Positions 27,215 to 35,073 of a stretch of 64,000 nt of DNA are shown one piece after another. This DNA comes from Gammaproteobacteria bacterium. Lineage in GTDB: Bacteria; Pseudomonadota; Gammaproteobacteria; Pseudomonadales; Pseudohongiellaceae. Position 1 is the first letter of the stretch, and each line of letters starts with the position of its first letter. The position numbers were made by a program, and so were the translations under genes. The DNA is taken from contig JAUXNX010000031.1 in assembly GCA_030682575.1 (NCBI GenBank), positions 62,001 through 126,000 of the forward strand. Reading direction: 5' to 3'. The notes below the pieces were generated by a model. It did no database searches. It was not told the DNA's origin and was given only the letters and a program-made list of their open reading frames with translations.

Positions 27215-27613
27215 TCAGCGCCTGAAGGAATACTCGATGTTGTCGACTGCGTCGACGGAAAAACCCCTGTCCCTGTACCACTGCGTCAACCGCACACTCT
27301 CTCCCTTGGCTTCCCCATACAGATGGCTCACCTGCTGGGATTTGCAGAATTCCAGCACTTCATCCAGTAACGCACTGCCAACACCGAGATGACGATAGTT
27401 CTGGGAAACCGCGATATTTCGAAGATAGTAACTGACGCCAGGTCCAGCGCTCTCAGCTTCATGCGGACGTTGGCGACGATGCGCCGGAGGACGACTCAAT
27501 TGTGCAAATGCAATGGGATTGGCGCCACTGTAAACGCGAAACAAAAGCTGCGCGTCCAGCCCGCGAGGACGAACGATCTGTAAATCCGGAACAGAACAAT
27601 TCAGGGTTTTCAT
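27215..27613 (-). CDS. GNAT-family N-acetyltransferase
   Basis: Transfers an acetyl group from acetyl-CoA; the substrate is unknown. The 132-residue protein from ATG 27613 has the acetyl-CoA motif A in LRNIAVSQNYRHLGVGSALLDEV, followed by the C-terminal WYRDRGF typical of the fold. A GTG six codons upstream (27631) is an alternative start. It is tail to tail with tesA. Confidence 0.85.
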   Translation of the reverse strand: MKTLNCSVPDLQIVRPRGLDAQLLFRVYSGANPIAFAQLSRPPAHRRQRPHEAESAGPGVSYYLRNIAVSQNYRHLGVGSALLDEVLEFCKSQQVSHLYGEAKGESVRLTQWYRDRGFSVDAVDNIEYSFRR

Positions 27614-27642
27614 ATCTTCAGAGGCTACCACTGTCCATTGCC

Positions 27643-27813
27643 ATGCAACTTGACGCTGCTCACAGTTCGTTCAAAAACAATGCTTTTCAGGCTTTGCTTT
27701 TATATCTGTGCGATAAAAAAGTACTGGGGATTGCCGTAGTTGTCCAGCCTTCCCCCGAAATAGCAGAACACATCTCACGAACATGGCGAAAAAAAGGGTC
27801 GCGAGTCACATGA
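27643..27813 (+). CDS. Possible small protein (56 aa), unknown
   Basis: A 56-codon frame starts at an ATG that has no ribosome site. It encodes a short hydrophobic-then-basic peptide (LGIAVVVQPSPEIAEHISR, RKKGSRVT). A second 24-codon frame starts in an ATGA overlap with its stop and encodes a peptide ending EFQPNQFTPI. No family is recognised, so both may be chance. Confidence 0.25.
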   Translation: MQLDAAHSSFKNNAFQALLLYLCDKKVLGIAVVVQPSPEIAEHISRTWRKKGSRVT

Positions 27814-27870
27814 ATGATCGTTTCTTGAGCAATAAAGGGGCAAGAGTGATCGAATTTCAGCCAAATCAGT

Positions 27871-29154
27871 TCACTCCGATCTGACTACATCAGGCGCCTT
27901 GTCGGACATTCGCATCAACATCAAGGCAGAACCGAGATTACACAACCCCATCGCCAGAAACGCATTGTCGTAATTGCCAACCTGATCGTAATAGGCTGCC
28001 GCAATGATCGGTCCGGCTGCCGACATCGCGAATGAGAATGGCATGGCAGTGCTGCGCACAGCCCCCAGATAGCGCCGCCCGAAGTAGGAAGCCCAGATGA
28101 CTTCCTGCAGAGGAATCAATCCGCCCCAGCCCACACCCATCAACAGAAACGAGGCGTACACGAGCACGTCGACCTGTGCCTTCACACTCAGAACAATGAA
28201 GATCACCGACATGCCCGTGATGGCTGCGCCGATCGCTGCGAGCGGTTTGGGTCGATAGTAGTCGATCCATACTCCCCACAAAGGTTTGCTGAGAAATGCA
28301 GGAATCGAGGCCAATGACAGCATTGATGCCGCCATCAGACGCGGATAGCCCGCATCGCTCATGAACGGAATGGTCTGCAGCAGCATCACCGTGACAGATA
28401 TCTGGAACAGACCAAAAGCGAGCACCAGTTTGTAGAAGTGTCCGGTGCGCATTGCCTGGGAGCGGGTCAACGAATTGTCATAGTCCAGGTTCGCCTTCGA
28501 CGTTTCCTCCTGGGTCATTCGTGTGGGGACAGCACCGTCGGGACACATGCCATAGTCCTCGGGAGCGCGCCGCACCAGCAGCGCTGCTGGAAACGTGAAC
28601 ACCGCAACGACGATACCCAGAACGTGCCAGGCATCCCGCCACCCGAGCAGATCGACCAGCCAGGTTGCGAGCGGCGGCAGCACGATACCTCCTAGCGAGA
28701 CGCCCATGGCTGCAACCGCGACTGCCCTTCCCCGTTGGCGCACAAACCATTTTCCCAATGTCACATTCACCACGAGATTGCCAATCATGGCGGCCCCGAT
28801 AGTCAGAATCAGGCCGTTCAGGATCAGCCACTGCGTCAGAGTCTGAACTCCGCCAAGAGCAAAAACCGAGAGAGAAAGAATGACTGTGCCGACGAGGATA
28901 AAGGGACGACCACCATAGCGGTCCAGAGCGCTGCCGATCACGAATCCCGTAATCGCGACGACCATCTGGCCGATGGATCTTGCCGAGGTGAACTCTGCGC
29001 GGGTCCACCCAAACTCGTCACTCATGGGCGTCATGAAAGCCCCCGCGACATAGTTCTGCATACCAACGGCAATGAACTGTGTGACGAAGGCCGCCAGCAC
29101 AATCCAGTAGCCGTAGAATACTGGCCGAGTCGGGTTGCTATGCAGTGATGACAA
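27871..29154 (-). CDS. Major facilitator superfamily transporter
   Basis: Inner-membrane carrier with twelve predicted segments; the 427 residues resemble the oxalate/formate and monocarboxylate groups. The motif-A-like loop SALDRYGGRPFILVG and the second-half KPLWGVWIDYYRPKPLAAIG are visible. The best start is a TTG at 29154 with GGAA upstream, placing a short cytoplasmic lead before TM1. The substrate is unknown. A 10-bp-stem hairpin lies just upstream (29178-29208). Confidence 0.9.
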   Translation of the reverse strand: MSSLHSNPTRPVFYGYWIVLAAFVTQFIAVGMQNYVAGAFMTPMSDEFGWTRAEFTSARSIGQMVVAITGFVIGSALDRYGGRPFILVGTVILSLSVFALGGVQTLTQWLILNGLILTIGAAMIGNLVVNVTLGKWFVRQRGRAVAVAAMGVSLGGIVLPPLATWLVDLLGWRDAWHVLGIVVAVFTFPAALLVRRAPEDYGMCPDGAVPTRMTQEETSKANLDYDNSLTRSQAMRTGHFYKLVLAFGLFQISVTVMLLQTIPFMSDAGYPRLMAASMLSLASIPAFLSKPLWGVWIDYYRPKPLAAIGAAITGMSVIFIVLSVKAQVDVLVYASFLLMGVGWGGLIPLQEVIWASYFGRRYLGAVRSTAMPFSFAMSAAGPIIAAAYYDQVGNYDNAFLAMGLCNLGSALMLMRMSDKAPDVVRSE

Positions 29155-29177
29155 GTCGCGTTCCGATCAGGGAGGAA

Positions 29178-29208
29178 CGCTGACCCTCCCATCCTGAAAG
29201 GGTCAGCG
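29178..29208 (-). terminator. Inverted repeat between the His-rich exported protein gene and the MFS gene
   Basis: The ten-base stem CGCTGACCCT / AGGGTCAGCG (29178-29187 and 29199-29208) has an 11-base loop. It sits between two minus-strand genes. A GTTCCTCCC stretch follows on the minus strand instead of a T-run, so an attenuating or operator role is as likely as termination. Confidence 0.5.
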
Positions 29209-29277
29209 CAGAATGGCCGGCATTATCGCAAAGCATTTCCGGTATTACTACATCAGTACTGTGGCGGCAGGGGCGAA

Positions 29278-29862
29278 CTACTTGTAGTGATTCCTGCGGC
29301 CGCGATCTTCGCGATGATCATTGCGGCGATTATCGTAACGGTAATTACGATCATTGTCGTAACGGCGATTGTTGTGCTGAATGCCAAACGGCGCATAACG
29401 AGCAGGCGGCGCCGCGTGATAGATAATCACCCGATCATGATCGCGGCGCGGTTGTACGTAGCTGTGCGAGTAAGTCGTATAGCTACCGCTGAGACCGTGA
29501 AACACTGTGGTAATGCTGACGTAGCTGCGGTGTACATGGCGATGGCTGTGGCCGAAGGAGGTTTGCCTGTAGCGACGATCGAATCGATCGTAGTAATTCG
29601 ACATATCGTTGTAGCGAGCCTGTATGTAGAAGCGATCATGGTGGCCACCCAGCGACTCCCGAAAGCGCCGCGCCTCTCTCGCCAGGTTTTCCGCATCACT
29701 GCGCAGATACCCATAACCACCTGTATGACGAAGCTCGCGGGCAATACTGTTGCTGATGGCTTCCAGCTCGTTCGCCTGCCGCAACAGGTAGGCATCATTG
29801 GCCGAAGCCTGCGTGGTGACTGCCAGGCCTAACAGAAACGCAAAAAACAATGTTGTTTTCAT
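29278..29862 (-). CDS. Secreted His/Arg/Tyr/Asp-rich protein, unknown function
   Basis: The 194-residue protein has a signal peptide (MKTTLFFAFLLGLAVTTQASA) and a helical region with NELEAISNSIARELR. It then becomes rich in charged and aromatic residues: HSHRHVHRSYVS, then a tail of repeated RRYDND / YRYDNRRND type units. It probably acts in the periplasm or envelope. The ATG at 29862 has GAGGAG eight bases upstream. I do not recognise the family. Histidine clusters raise the possibility of metal binding, which is inference. Confidence 0.75.
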   Translation of the reverse strand: MKTTLFFAFLLGLAVTTQASANDAYLLRQANELEAISNSIARELRHTGGYGYLRSDAENLAREARRFRESLGGHHDRFYIQARYNDMSNYYDRFDRRYRQTSFGHSHRHVHRSYVSITTVFHGLSGSYTTYSHSYVQPRRDHDRVIIYHAAPPARYAPFGIQHNNRRYDNDRNYRYDNRRNDHREDRGRRNHYK

Positions 29863-29986
29863 CGTCGGACTCCTCTTGAGGGTGAGCCAGACCGCTCTCA
29901 CCCCGTTGATCCAGGAGGCATGATTGCCTTCTTGAGGATAAGTCTACCGATGGCAACTGAACTTGAACTGAACGTATCGAGAGGAT

Positions 29987-30715
29987 TCATCCGCCTGTAA
30001 TGGCAAGATACTCGCGCACCACATTGTCGATGCCCAGCTCCAGGGATTCGACCACCAGAGCATGGCCGATGGAAACTTCCAGAATGCCGGGAATCTGCAG
30101 AAACAGCCCCAGATTGCGCAGATCGAGGTCGTGCCCGGCATTCAGCCCGATGCCCAGCTCCCGGGCACGCTGTGCCGTAGCACGATACTCCTCGAACACC
30201 TCCGCTTCGCGCGCGGTGCCAAAGGCCCCGGCGTAGGCCTCGGTATACAGCTCAATGCGATCAGCCCCAACATCCGGAACCAACTCTACGGCCTGCGGGT
30301 CAGGATCAAGGAACAGACTGCTGCGCACACCCAGCGCACGCAGGCGAGCCAGCACATCGCGCAGCAGCTCGGTATTGGCGGCAATGTTCCAGCCGTGGTC
30401 TGAGGTCAACTGATCCGGCGCGTCCGGCACCAGCGTGCACTGAGCTGGTTTTACCCGAGCAATCAGCTCCATGAATTCCGGCGAAGGATAGCCCTCGATG
30501 TTAAACTCGACGCTGGGAAAGTCGCTTAGCAATGCCGTAATCTCGACAACGTCCTTGCGGGTAATATGACGCTCATCCTGACGCGGATGTACGGTGATAC
30601 CTTTTACGCCAAGACCGATCAGGCGGCGCACGAAATACAAGACATCGGGGAAATTACGGCCGCGAGAATTGCGCAACAAGGCAATCTTGTTCACGTTGAC
30701 ACTCAATATTGTCAT
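29987..30715 (-). CDS. pdxJ: PdxJ, pyridoxine 5'-phosphate synthase
   Basis: Condenses 1-deoxyxylulose 5-phosphate with an aminoacetone phosphate to make pyridoxine phosphate. The 242-residue protein has the family's N-terminal LSVNVNKIALLRNSRG, the HPRQDERHI block near 42-50, and the closing GHDLDLRNL and SIGHALVVESLELG blocks. It is the usual length. PdxH at 21491 acts in the next step. Confidence 0.97.
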   Translation of the reverse strand: MTILSVNVNKIALLRNSRGRNFPDVLYFVRRLIGLGVKGITVHPRQDERHITRKDVVEITALLSDFPSVEFNIEGYPSPEFMELIARVKPAQCTLVPDAPDQLTSDHGWNIAANTELLRDVLARLRALGVRSSLFLDPDPQAVELVPDVGADRIELYTEAYAGAFGTAREAEVFEEYRATAQRARELGIGLNAGHDLDLRNLGLFLQIPGILEVSIGHALVVESLELGIDNVVREYLAITGG

Positions 30716-30737
30716 GGTCGGTTCCAGTGCCCTGCAT

Positions 30738-31538
30738 TCAGAGCTCTTCGACTGCGGAGTCTGGAGACACCGCGTCGGGATTCAGAAAATTGTGGACGAT
30801 TCGATAAAAAGTCTGCGGCTTCTCAGCATGAAGCCAATGCCCCGTGTGCATGATGACCTTGATCTTCGCCTGTGGAAAACGCTGCAGGATTTCGCTGCGA
30901 TGCTTTTCAGTAATATAGTTCGACAAGGCACCTTTTACAAACAGCACAGGACCATCAAATACTGAGCCAGTGGGCTTGTCCCGCAGATTCGCATATGATG
31001 CATGCAGTACCGGCAGATTGATACGCCACTGAAAACCACCATCCGGGTTCTTCACCAGATTCGTGAGAAGAAACTGACGCACGAGTTCATCCTCTTCGTA
31101 TTTCGCCAGAATCGTATCTGCCTCGTTGCGGCTGCCGATGGTGGCAAGATCAATCGCCAGCAGTCCGGCAAAGATATTGTCATGCTCACCGTGATACTGC
31201 ACCGGGGCAATATCCGCCACTATCAGATGATCAACCCGTTGCGGCGCCTGCAGCGCCATTTGCATTGCCACCTTGCCACCCATGGAGTGGCCGAGCAAAT
31301 GACAGCGTTTGATGCGATGATCGTCCATGAACTCAAGCACATCGTCTGCCATGCATGCGTAGTCCATGTCATCGCTGTGAGGAGAGCCGCCATGGTTGCG
31401 CAGATCGAGTCCTGTCACCGCGAAGTCCTTCGCCAGCTCGCGGCTGTGCCAGCCCCAGTTGCCCAGGCTGCCGAACAGACCATGCATGATCAGCAGCGGC
31501 TCACCTTCTGTGGAGTATTGCTTGAAGTTCAGTTTCAT
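30738..31538 (-). CDS. Alpha/beta hydrolase, YbfF-like esterase
   Basis: Cytosolic esterase; the E. coli relative YbfF acts on short acyl-CoA and esters. The 266-residue protein has IMHGLFGSLGNWG (oxyanion region), the nucleophile elbow GHSMGG with Ser85, and a C-terminal histidine in HTGHWLHAEKPQ. It starts seven bases downstream of the bcp stop on the same strand and is probably co-transcribed with bcp. Confidence 0.9.
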   Translation of the reverse strand: MKLNFKQYSTEGEPLLIMHGLFGSLGNWGWHSRELAKDFAVTGLDLRNHGGSPHSDDMDYACMADDVLEFMDDHRIKRCHLLGHSMGGKVAMQMALQAPQRVDHLIVADIAPVQYHGEHDNIFAGLLAIDLATIGSRNEADTILAKYEEDELVRQFLLTNLVKNPDGGFQWRINLPVLHASYANLRDKPTGSVFDGPVLFVKGALSNYITEKHRSEILQRFPQAKIKVIMHTGHWLHAEKPQTFYRIVHNFLNPDAVSPDSAVEEL

Positions 31539-31545
31539 CGCGTTA

Positions 31546-32019
31546 TTACAGTTCAGATTTCAGAATCGCCAACACATCGTCGTGGTGGGTCTTGGTCTGG
31601 ACCTTGTCCATGACGTGCACAAGCCGCCCTTCCTTGTTGATGAGAAAGCTGGTGCGCAGAATTCCCATGAACTCGCGCCCCATGAATTTCTTCAATCCCC
31701 ACACACCATACTTGTCGGCGACAGCGTGGTCTTCATCGGACAACAACGTGAAATTCAAACTGTCGCGCTCGGCGAATTTCTGCAGCCGCTTGACCGGATC
31801 AGGGCTGACCGCCAGCACCACGGTATCGAGTTTCGCCAGCGCTGCCTTCACGTCCCGCAACCCGCAGGCCTGCACAGTGCAACCGGGGGTCATGGCCTTG
31901 GGATAGAAGTACAGCAGCACGTTTTTCGCGCCACGAAAATCCTTCAACTTCACTGGTGTGCCGTTCTGATCAGTCAGGGTGAAATCGGGGGCCAGGTTAC
32001 CGATTTTGGGAATGCTCAT
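31546..32019 (-). CDS. bcp: Bcp (PrxQ-type) thiol peroxidase
   Basis: Thioredoxin-dependent peroxiredoxin. The 157-residue protein has the PrxQ pattern YPKAMTPGCTVQACGLRD with peroxidatic Cys47 and resolving Cys52 five residues later. It is divergent from cobB and precedes the YbfF-like esterase. It is the second peroxiredoxin in the window, with a different mechanism from the Prx5 protein at 11691. Confidence 0.96.
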   Translation of the reverse strand: MSIPKIGNLAPDFTLTDQNGTPVKLKDFRGAKNVLLYFYPKAMTPGCTVQACGLRDVKAALAKLDTVVLAVSPDPVKRLQKFAERDSLNFTLLSDEDHAVADKYGVWGLKKFMGREFMGILRTSFLINKEGRLVHVMDKVQTKTHHDDVLAILKSEL

Positions 32020-32136
32020 GGATTCTCCTCGAGATGCGCAAGGTAGCGGCCATTATAGCCGGGGGTGGCCCCCGCTCGTCCATTGCCAACAATGCTGGCT
32101 ACCCAAACGGGCTTGCTGGCCTTACACTCCAACCCC

Positions 32137-32856
32137 ATGAGACAACCAGTCAAATCCATCGTAGTCCTTACCGGTGCGGGTATTTCCGCAGAGTCAGGTA
32201 TCAGTACCTTCCGTGCCAGCGATGGCCTCTGGGAGAATCACCGCATCGAAGACGTTGCCACTCCGGAAGGCTTCGAGCGCAATCCCCAACTCGTTCATCA
32301 TTTCTACAATCAGCGCCGCCAACAACTGCTGCAGAACCACATACGTCCGAACGCCGCGCATATTGCGCTGGCGAGACTTGAGCGCGAGTTCCCAGGTGAC
32401 GTATTGCTGGTCACCCAGAACGTGGATAACCTGCACGAGCGGGCCGGCAGCCGCAAGCTGCTGCATCTGCACGGAGAATTACTGAAGATGCGCTGCCAGG
32501 AAAGTCATCTGGTGTTCGATATCCGCGAGGACATTGGCTTCGATTCGGTGTGCCGCTGCTGCCAGACTATCGGCAATCTGCGCCCGCATGTTGTGTGGTT
32601 CGGAGAGATGCCCTTCCATATGCCACAGATCACCCGAGCGCTGGAAGCATGTGATCTGTTCATCTCCATCGGTACGTCGGGTAATGTCTATCCTGCCTCG
32701 GGCTTCTACCAGACCGCAAAGATCAAGCAAGCTCACACTGTGGAACTGAACCTGGAGCAGACTGGCTCCAGCTTTGACGAACACATTTATGGTCCTGCCT
32801 CGGTGGTGGTGCCAGAGTACATCGACAATCTTCTTTGTGCGGTACAGTCACCCTGA
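32137..32856 (+). CDS. cobB: CobB-like sirtuin, NAD-dependent protein deacylase
   Basis: Removes acetyl, and probably succinyl, groups from lysines using NAD. The 239-residue protein has GAGISAESGISTFR at 13-26, NVDNLHERAGS at about 95-105 and the catalytic His112. Zinc ligands are Cys120, Cys139 and Cys142, with Cys141 next to them, matching the E. coli pattern CxxxCxCC. Tyr57 and Arg60 match the E. coli residues linked to desuccinylation. The stop is followed directly by a REP doublet. Confidence 0.94.
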   Translation: MRQPVKSIVVLTGAGISAESGISTFRASDGLWENHRIEDVATPEGFERNPQLVHHFYNQRRQQLLQNHIRPNAAHIALARLEREFPGDVLLVTQNVDNLHERAGSRKLLHLHGELLKMRCQESHLVFDIREDIGFDSVCRCCQTIGNLRPHVVWFGEMPFHMPQITRALEACDLFISIGTSGNVYPASGFYQTAKIKQAHTVELNLEQTGSSFDEHIYGPASVVVPEYIDNLLCAVQSP

Positions 32857-32864
32857 GTGGCTGG

Positions 32865-32929
32865 TGTGGGAGCGAGCCCCGCTCGCGATTGACGCTGGGC
32901 ACTTATCGCGAGCAGGGCTCGCTCCCACA
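32865..32929. repeat. REP doublet (REPIN-like) after cobB
   Basis: Two 24-base arms (32865-32888 and 32906-32929) form an inverted repeat with one mismatch and a 17-base spacer. Each arm begins TGTGGGAGCGAGCCC, the hallmark of Pseudomonas-type REP sequences. It sits in the gap between cobB and the convergent thioesterase gene. No RAYT transposase is in the window. REPINs are mobilised by RAYTs elsewhere in the genome (established for Pseudomonas). Confidence 0.92.
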
Positions 32930-32939
32930 GGGGCGCCTG

Positions 32940-33344
32940 TCATAGCAGGGCCGCAAGTTCCTCGGGAAAACAGGGCTTGCCCGCGGCGCTTACCGCCGTG
33001 GTAATGATGCGGGCATCCATGATGATGGCGCCGGTCCTGGCGTGCACGATCTGCTGGACAAAGGTCAACCGCAGGCGGGACTCGTGCTTCGTGGTCACGC
33101 TGATGGTGAAGGCATCGCCACTGCGCAGCGATCGGCGGTAATCCAGCTCCGCGCGAACCACAACAACGATGATGCCATCCTCCGTCAACTTCGCGAAATC
33201 CAGCCCCCGGCTCTTCAGGAACTCATGACGTGCGTGCTCCAGATAATGCTGATATACCGCATTGTTGACGACCCCCTGCATATCGCATTCGTAGTCACGC
33301 ACGGCCATGGTGGTGGTAAATACCGTTGTCATATCAACGCTCAT
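32940..33344 (-). CDS. Hotdog-fold acyl-CoA thioesterase (YbgC-like)
   Basis: Small thioesterase of the 4-hydroxybenzoyl-CoA thioesterase group; the substrate is unknown. The 134-residue protein has the YbgC pattern VRDYECDMQGVVNNAVYQ and HYLEHARHEFL, with the acidic catalytic residue in the DMQG block. The ATG at 33344 has AGGAG nine bases upstream. The family is often tied to fatty-acid or Tol-Pal neighbourhoods, but none is near here. Confidence 0.85.
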   Translation of the reverse strand: MSVDMTTVFTTTMAVRDYECDMQGVVNNAVYQHYLEHARHEFLKSRGLDFAKLTEDGIIVVVVRAELDYRRSLRSGDAFTISVTTKHESRLRLTFVQQIVHARTGAIIMDARIITTAVSAAGKPCFPEELAALL

Positions 33345-33471
33345 TCCTGCGGGCTCCTGATGTCGGCGAACAGTCTTGATGGCGGCGATGATAGCACTGC
33401 GCGATTTACACTGGTGACAACGAGTGAATTTGCATAGACTCCCAGCACCACTCGAATCGAAGGATTGCCCG

Positions 33472-35034
33472 ATGACATTTATTGAGAAGCGTGCCCCGGC
33501 ACTTTTCCTGTGCATACTGCTGGTTGCCTGCCAAACGCCTGCGGAGCGAACACTGCAGGCTCTGGATCTTCACGAGATTACCGTTCAGCAATTGCAGTCT
33601 GCGATGACAGCAGGAGAGGTCAGCGCCGAAGATGTTGCCCTCCACTATATCCAGCGCATCGAGCGACTGAATCCGCAATTGAAAGCCGTGCTGGAAATCA
33701 ATCCCGATGCCCTGGACATTGCCAGAGCGATGGACGCGGAACGGGCTGCCGGACGAGTCCGCTCCGCTCTTCACGGAGTCCCCGTTCTGCTCAAGGACAA
33801 TATCGATACTGCTGATCGCATGTACACGACCGCAGGCAGCCTGGCATTGCTGGACGCGCCGGTTCCCGCGAAGGATGCCTTCCTGGTACAGCGCCTGCGC
33901 GATGCCGGCGCCGTGATCCTCGGCAAGACCAATATGAGCGAGTGGGCCAACTTCCGCTCCACCACTGCATCGAGCGGTTGGTCCGCAAGAGGTGGCCAGA
34001 CTCGCAATCCATACGTGTTCGAACGCACTCCCTGCGGTTCCAGCTCTGGCTCTGCCGTGGCGGTTGCCGCCAATCTCGCCATGCTTGCCATCGGTACCGA
34101 AACCGATGGTTCCATTCTCTGCCCGGCATCTCACAACAGTATCGTGGGCCTGAAGCCTACACTCGGCATGATCTCCCGCGCCGGCATCATTCCGATAGCC
34201 CACAGCCAGGACACAGCTGGTCCAATGACGCGCACCGTGACTGACGCTGCGCTACTGATGAATGTGCTGGTGGCCGCCGATCCGGAAGACGAGATCACCA
34301 CCAACATGCGTACCCGTACCCCGCTGGACTATACGCGCTACCTCATACCCGATGGTCTGCGCGGCAAGCGCATCGGGGTCATGGGTCAGGACTTCTCGCG
34401 GCATCCCGAACTCAACGCACTCATGGACGCGCAACTGGAAGTGCTTCGCCAGGCGGGTGCCGAATTGATCTCCGTGGGCATCCGCACACGCAACTCCTTC
34501 GGTTCGGCAGAGACTCAAGTACTGCTCTATGAATTCAAGAACGACATCAACAATTATCTTTATGGGCGAGGCGGCGCCTTGCAGTCACTGGAAGATCTGA
34601 TCCGATTCAACGAAGAGAGCGCGGCAACCGAGATGGCCGACTTCGGGCAGGAGCTTTTTCTGCAGGCACAGGAAAAAGGAGGGTTGGGTGATACCGAGTA
34701 CCTTACTGCGCTGGGAATGAGCAAGGCGCTGTCCCAGACCAACCTGAACAACGCGCTGCGGGAACTGGATCTGCATGCGCTGATGGCTCCGACCAACAGC
34801 GTTGGCTGGCTGGTAGATCCTGCAGGTGACAAGACCGATGGCTATATTTCCAATGCCAGTCTTGCGGCCGTTTCCGGTTTCCCCAGCATCACGGTGCCCG
34901 CTGGTTACATCGATGACTTTCCCATTGGCATCACCTTCATCGGGGGGGAGTTCTCCGAGCCCACACTGTTCACCCTGGCCTATAGCTTCGAGCAATTGAC
35001 GCAGGCACGCAGGGCGCCACCAGCAAACTTCTGA
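33472..35034 (+). CDS. Lipoprotein amidase (amidase signature family)
   Basis: Hydrolyses an amide bond; the substrate is unknown. The 520-residue protein has a lipoprotein signal with the lipobox LLVAC, predicting lipidation of Cys20. The Ser-Ser-Lys triad is present: Lys108 (VLLKDNID), the GSSSGSA block at 189-195 and Ser214 ([11 protein letters not shown]). It is exported, unlike the cytosolic GatA. The stop lies inside a hairpin that also covers the stop of the convergent EAL gene. Confidence 0.92.
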   Translation: MTFIEKRAPALFLCILLVACQTPAERTLQALDLHEITVQQLQSAMTAGEVSAEDVALHYIQRIERLNPQLKAVLEINPDALDIARAMDAERAAGRVRSALHGVPVLLKDNIDTADRMYTTAGSLALLDAPVPAKDAFLVQRLRDAGAVILGKTNMSEWANFRSTTASSGWSARGGQTRNPYVFERTPCGSSSGSAVAVAANLAMLAIGTETDGSILCPASHNSIVGLKPTLGMISRAGIIPIAHSQDTAGPMTRTVTDAALLMNVLVAADPEDEITTNMRTRTPLDYTRYLIPDGLRGKRIGVMGQDFSRHPELNALMDAQLEVLRQAGAELISVGIRTRNSFGSAETQVLLYEFKNDINNYLYGRGGALQSLEDLIRFNEESAATEMADFGQELFLQAQEKGGLGDTEYLTALGMSKALSQTNLNNALRELDLHALMAPTNSVGWLVDPAGDKTDGYISNASLAAVSGFPSITVPAGYIDDFPIGITFIGGEFSEPTLFTLAYSFEQLTQARRAPPANF

Positions 35035-35073
35035 ATAACTCTGTTGTGTCTCTGCGTGAGAGAGTTATTCAGA
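35030..35073. terminator. Hairpin covering the stop codons of two convergent genes
   Basis: A perfect 13-base inverted repeat (TCTGAATAACTCT at 35030-35042 with its complement at 35061-35073) has an 18-base loop. The amidase TGA is in one arm and the convergent EAL gene's stop is in the other. No T-run follows on either strand, so it is more likely an RNA-end protection or pausing hairpin than a canonical terminator. Confidence 0.6.
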
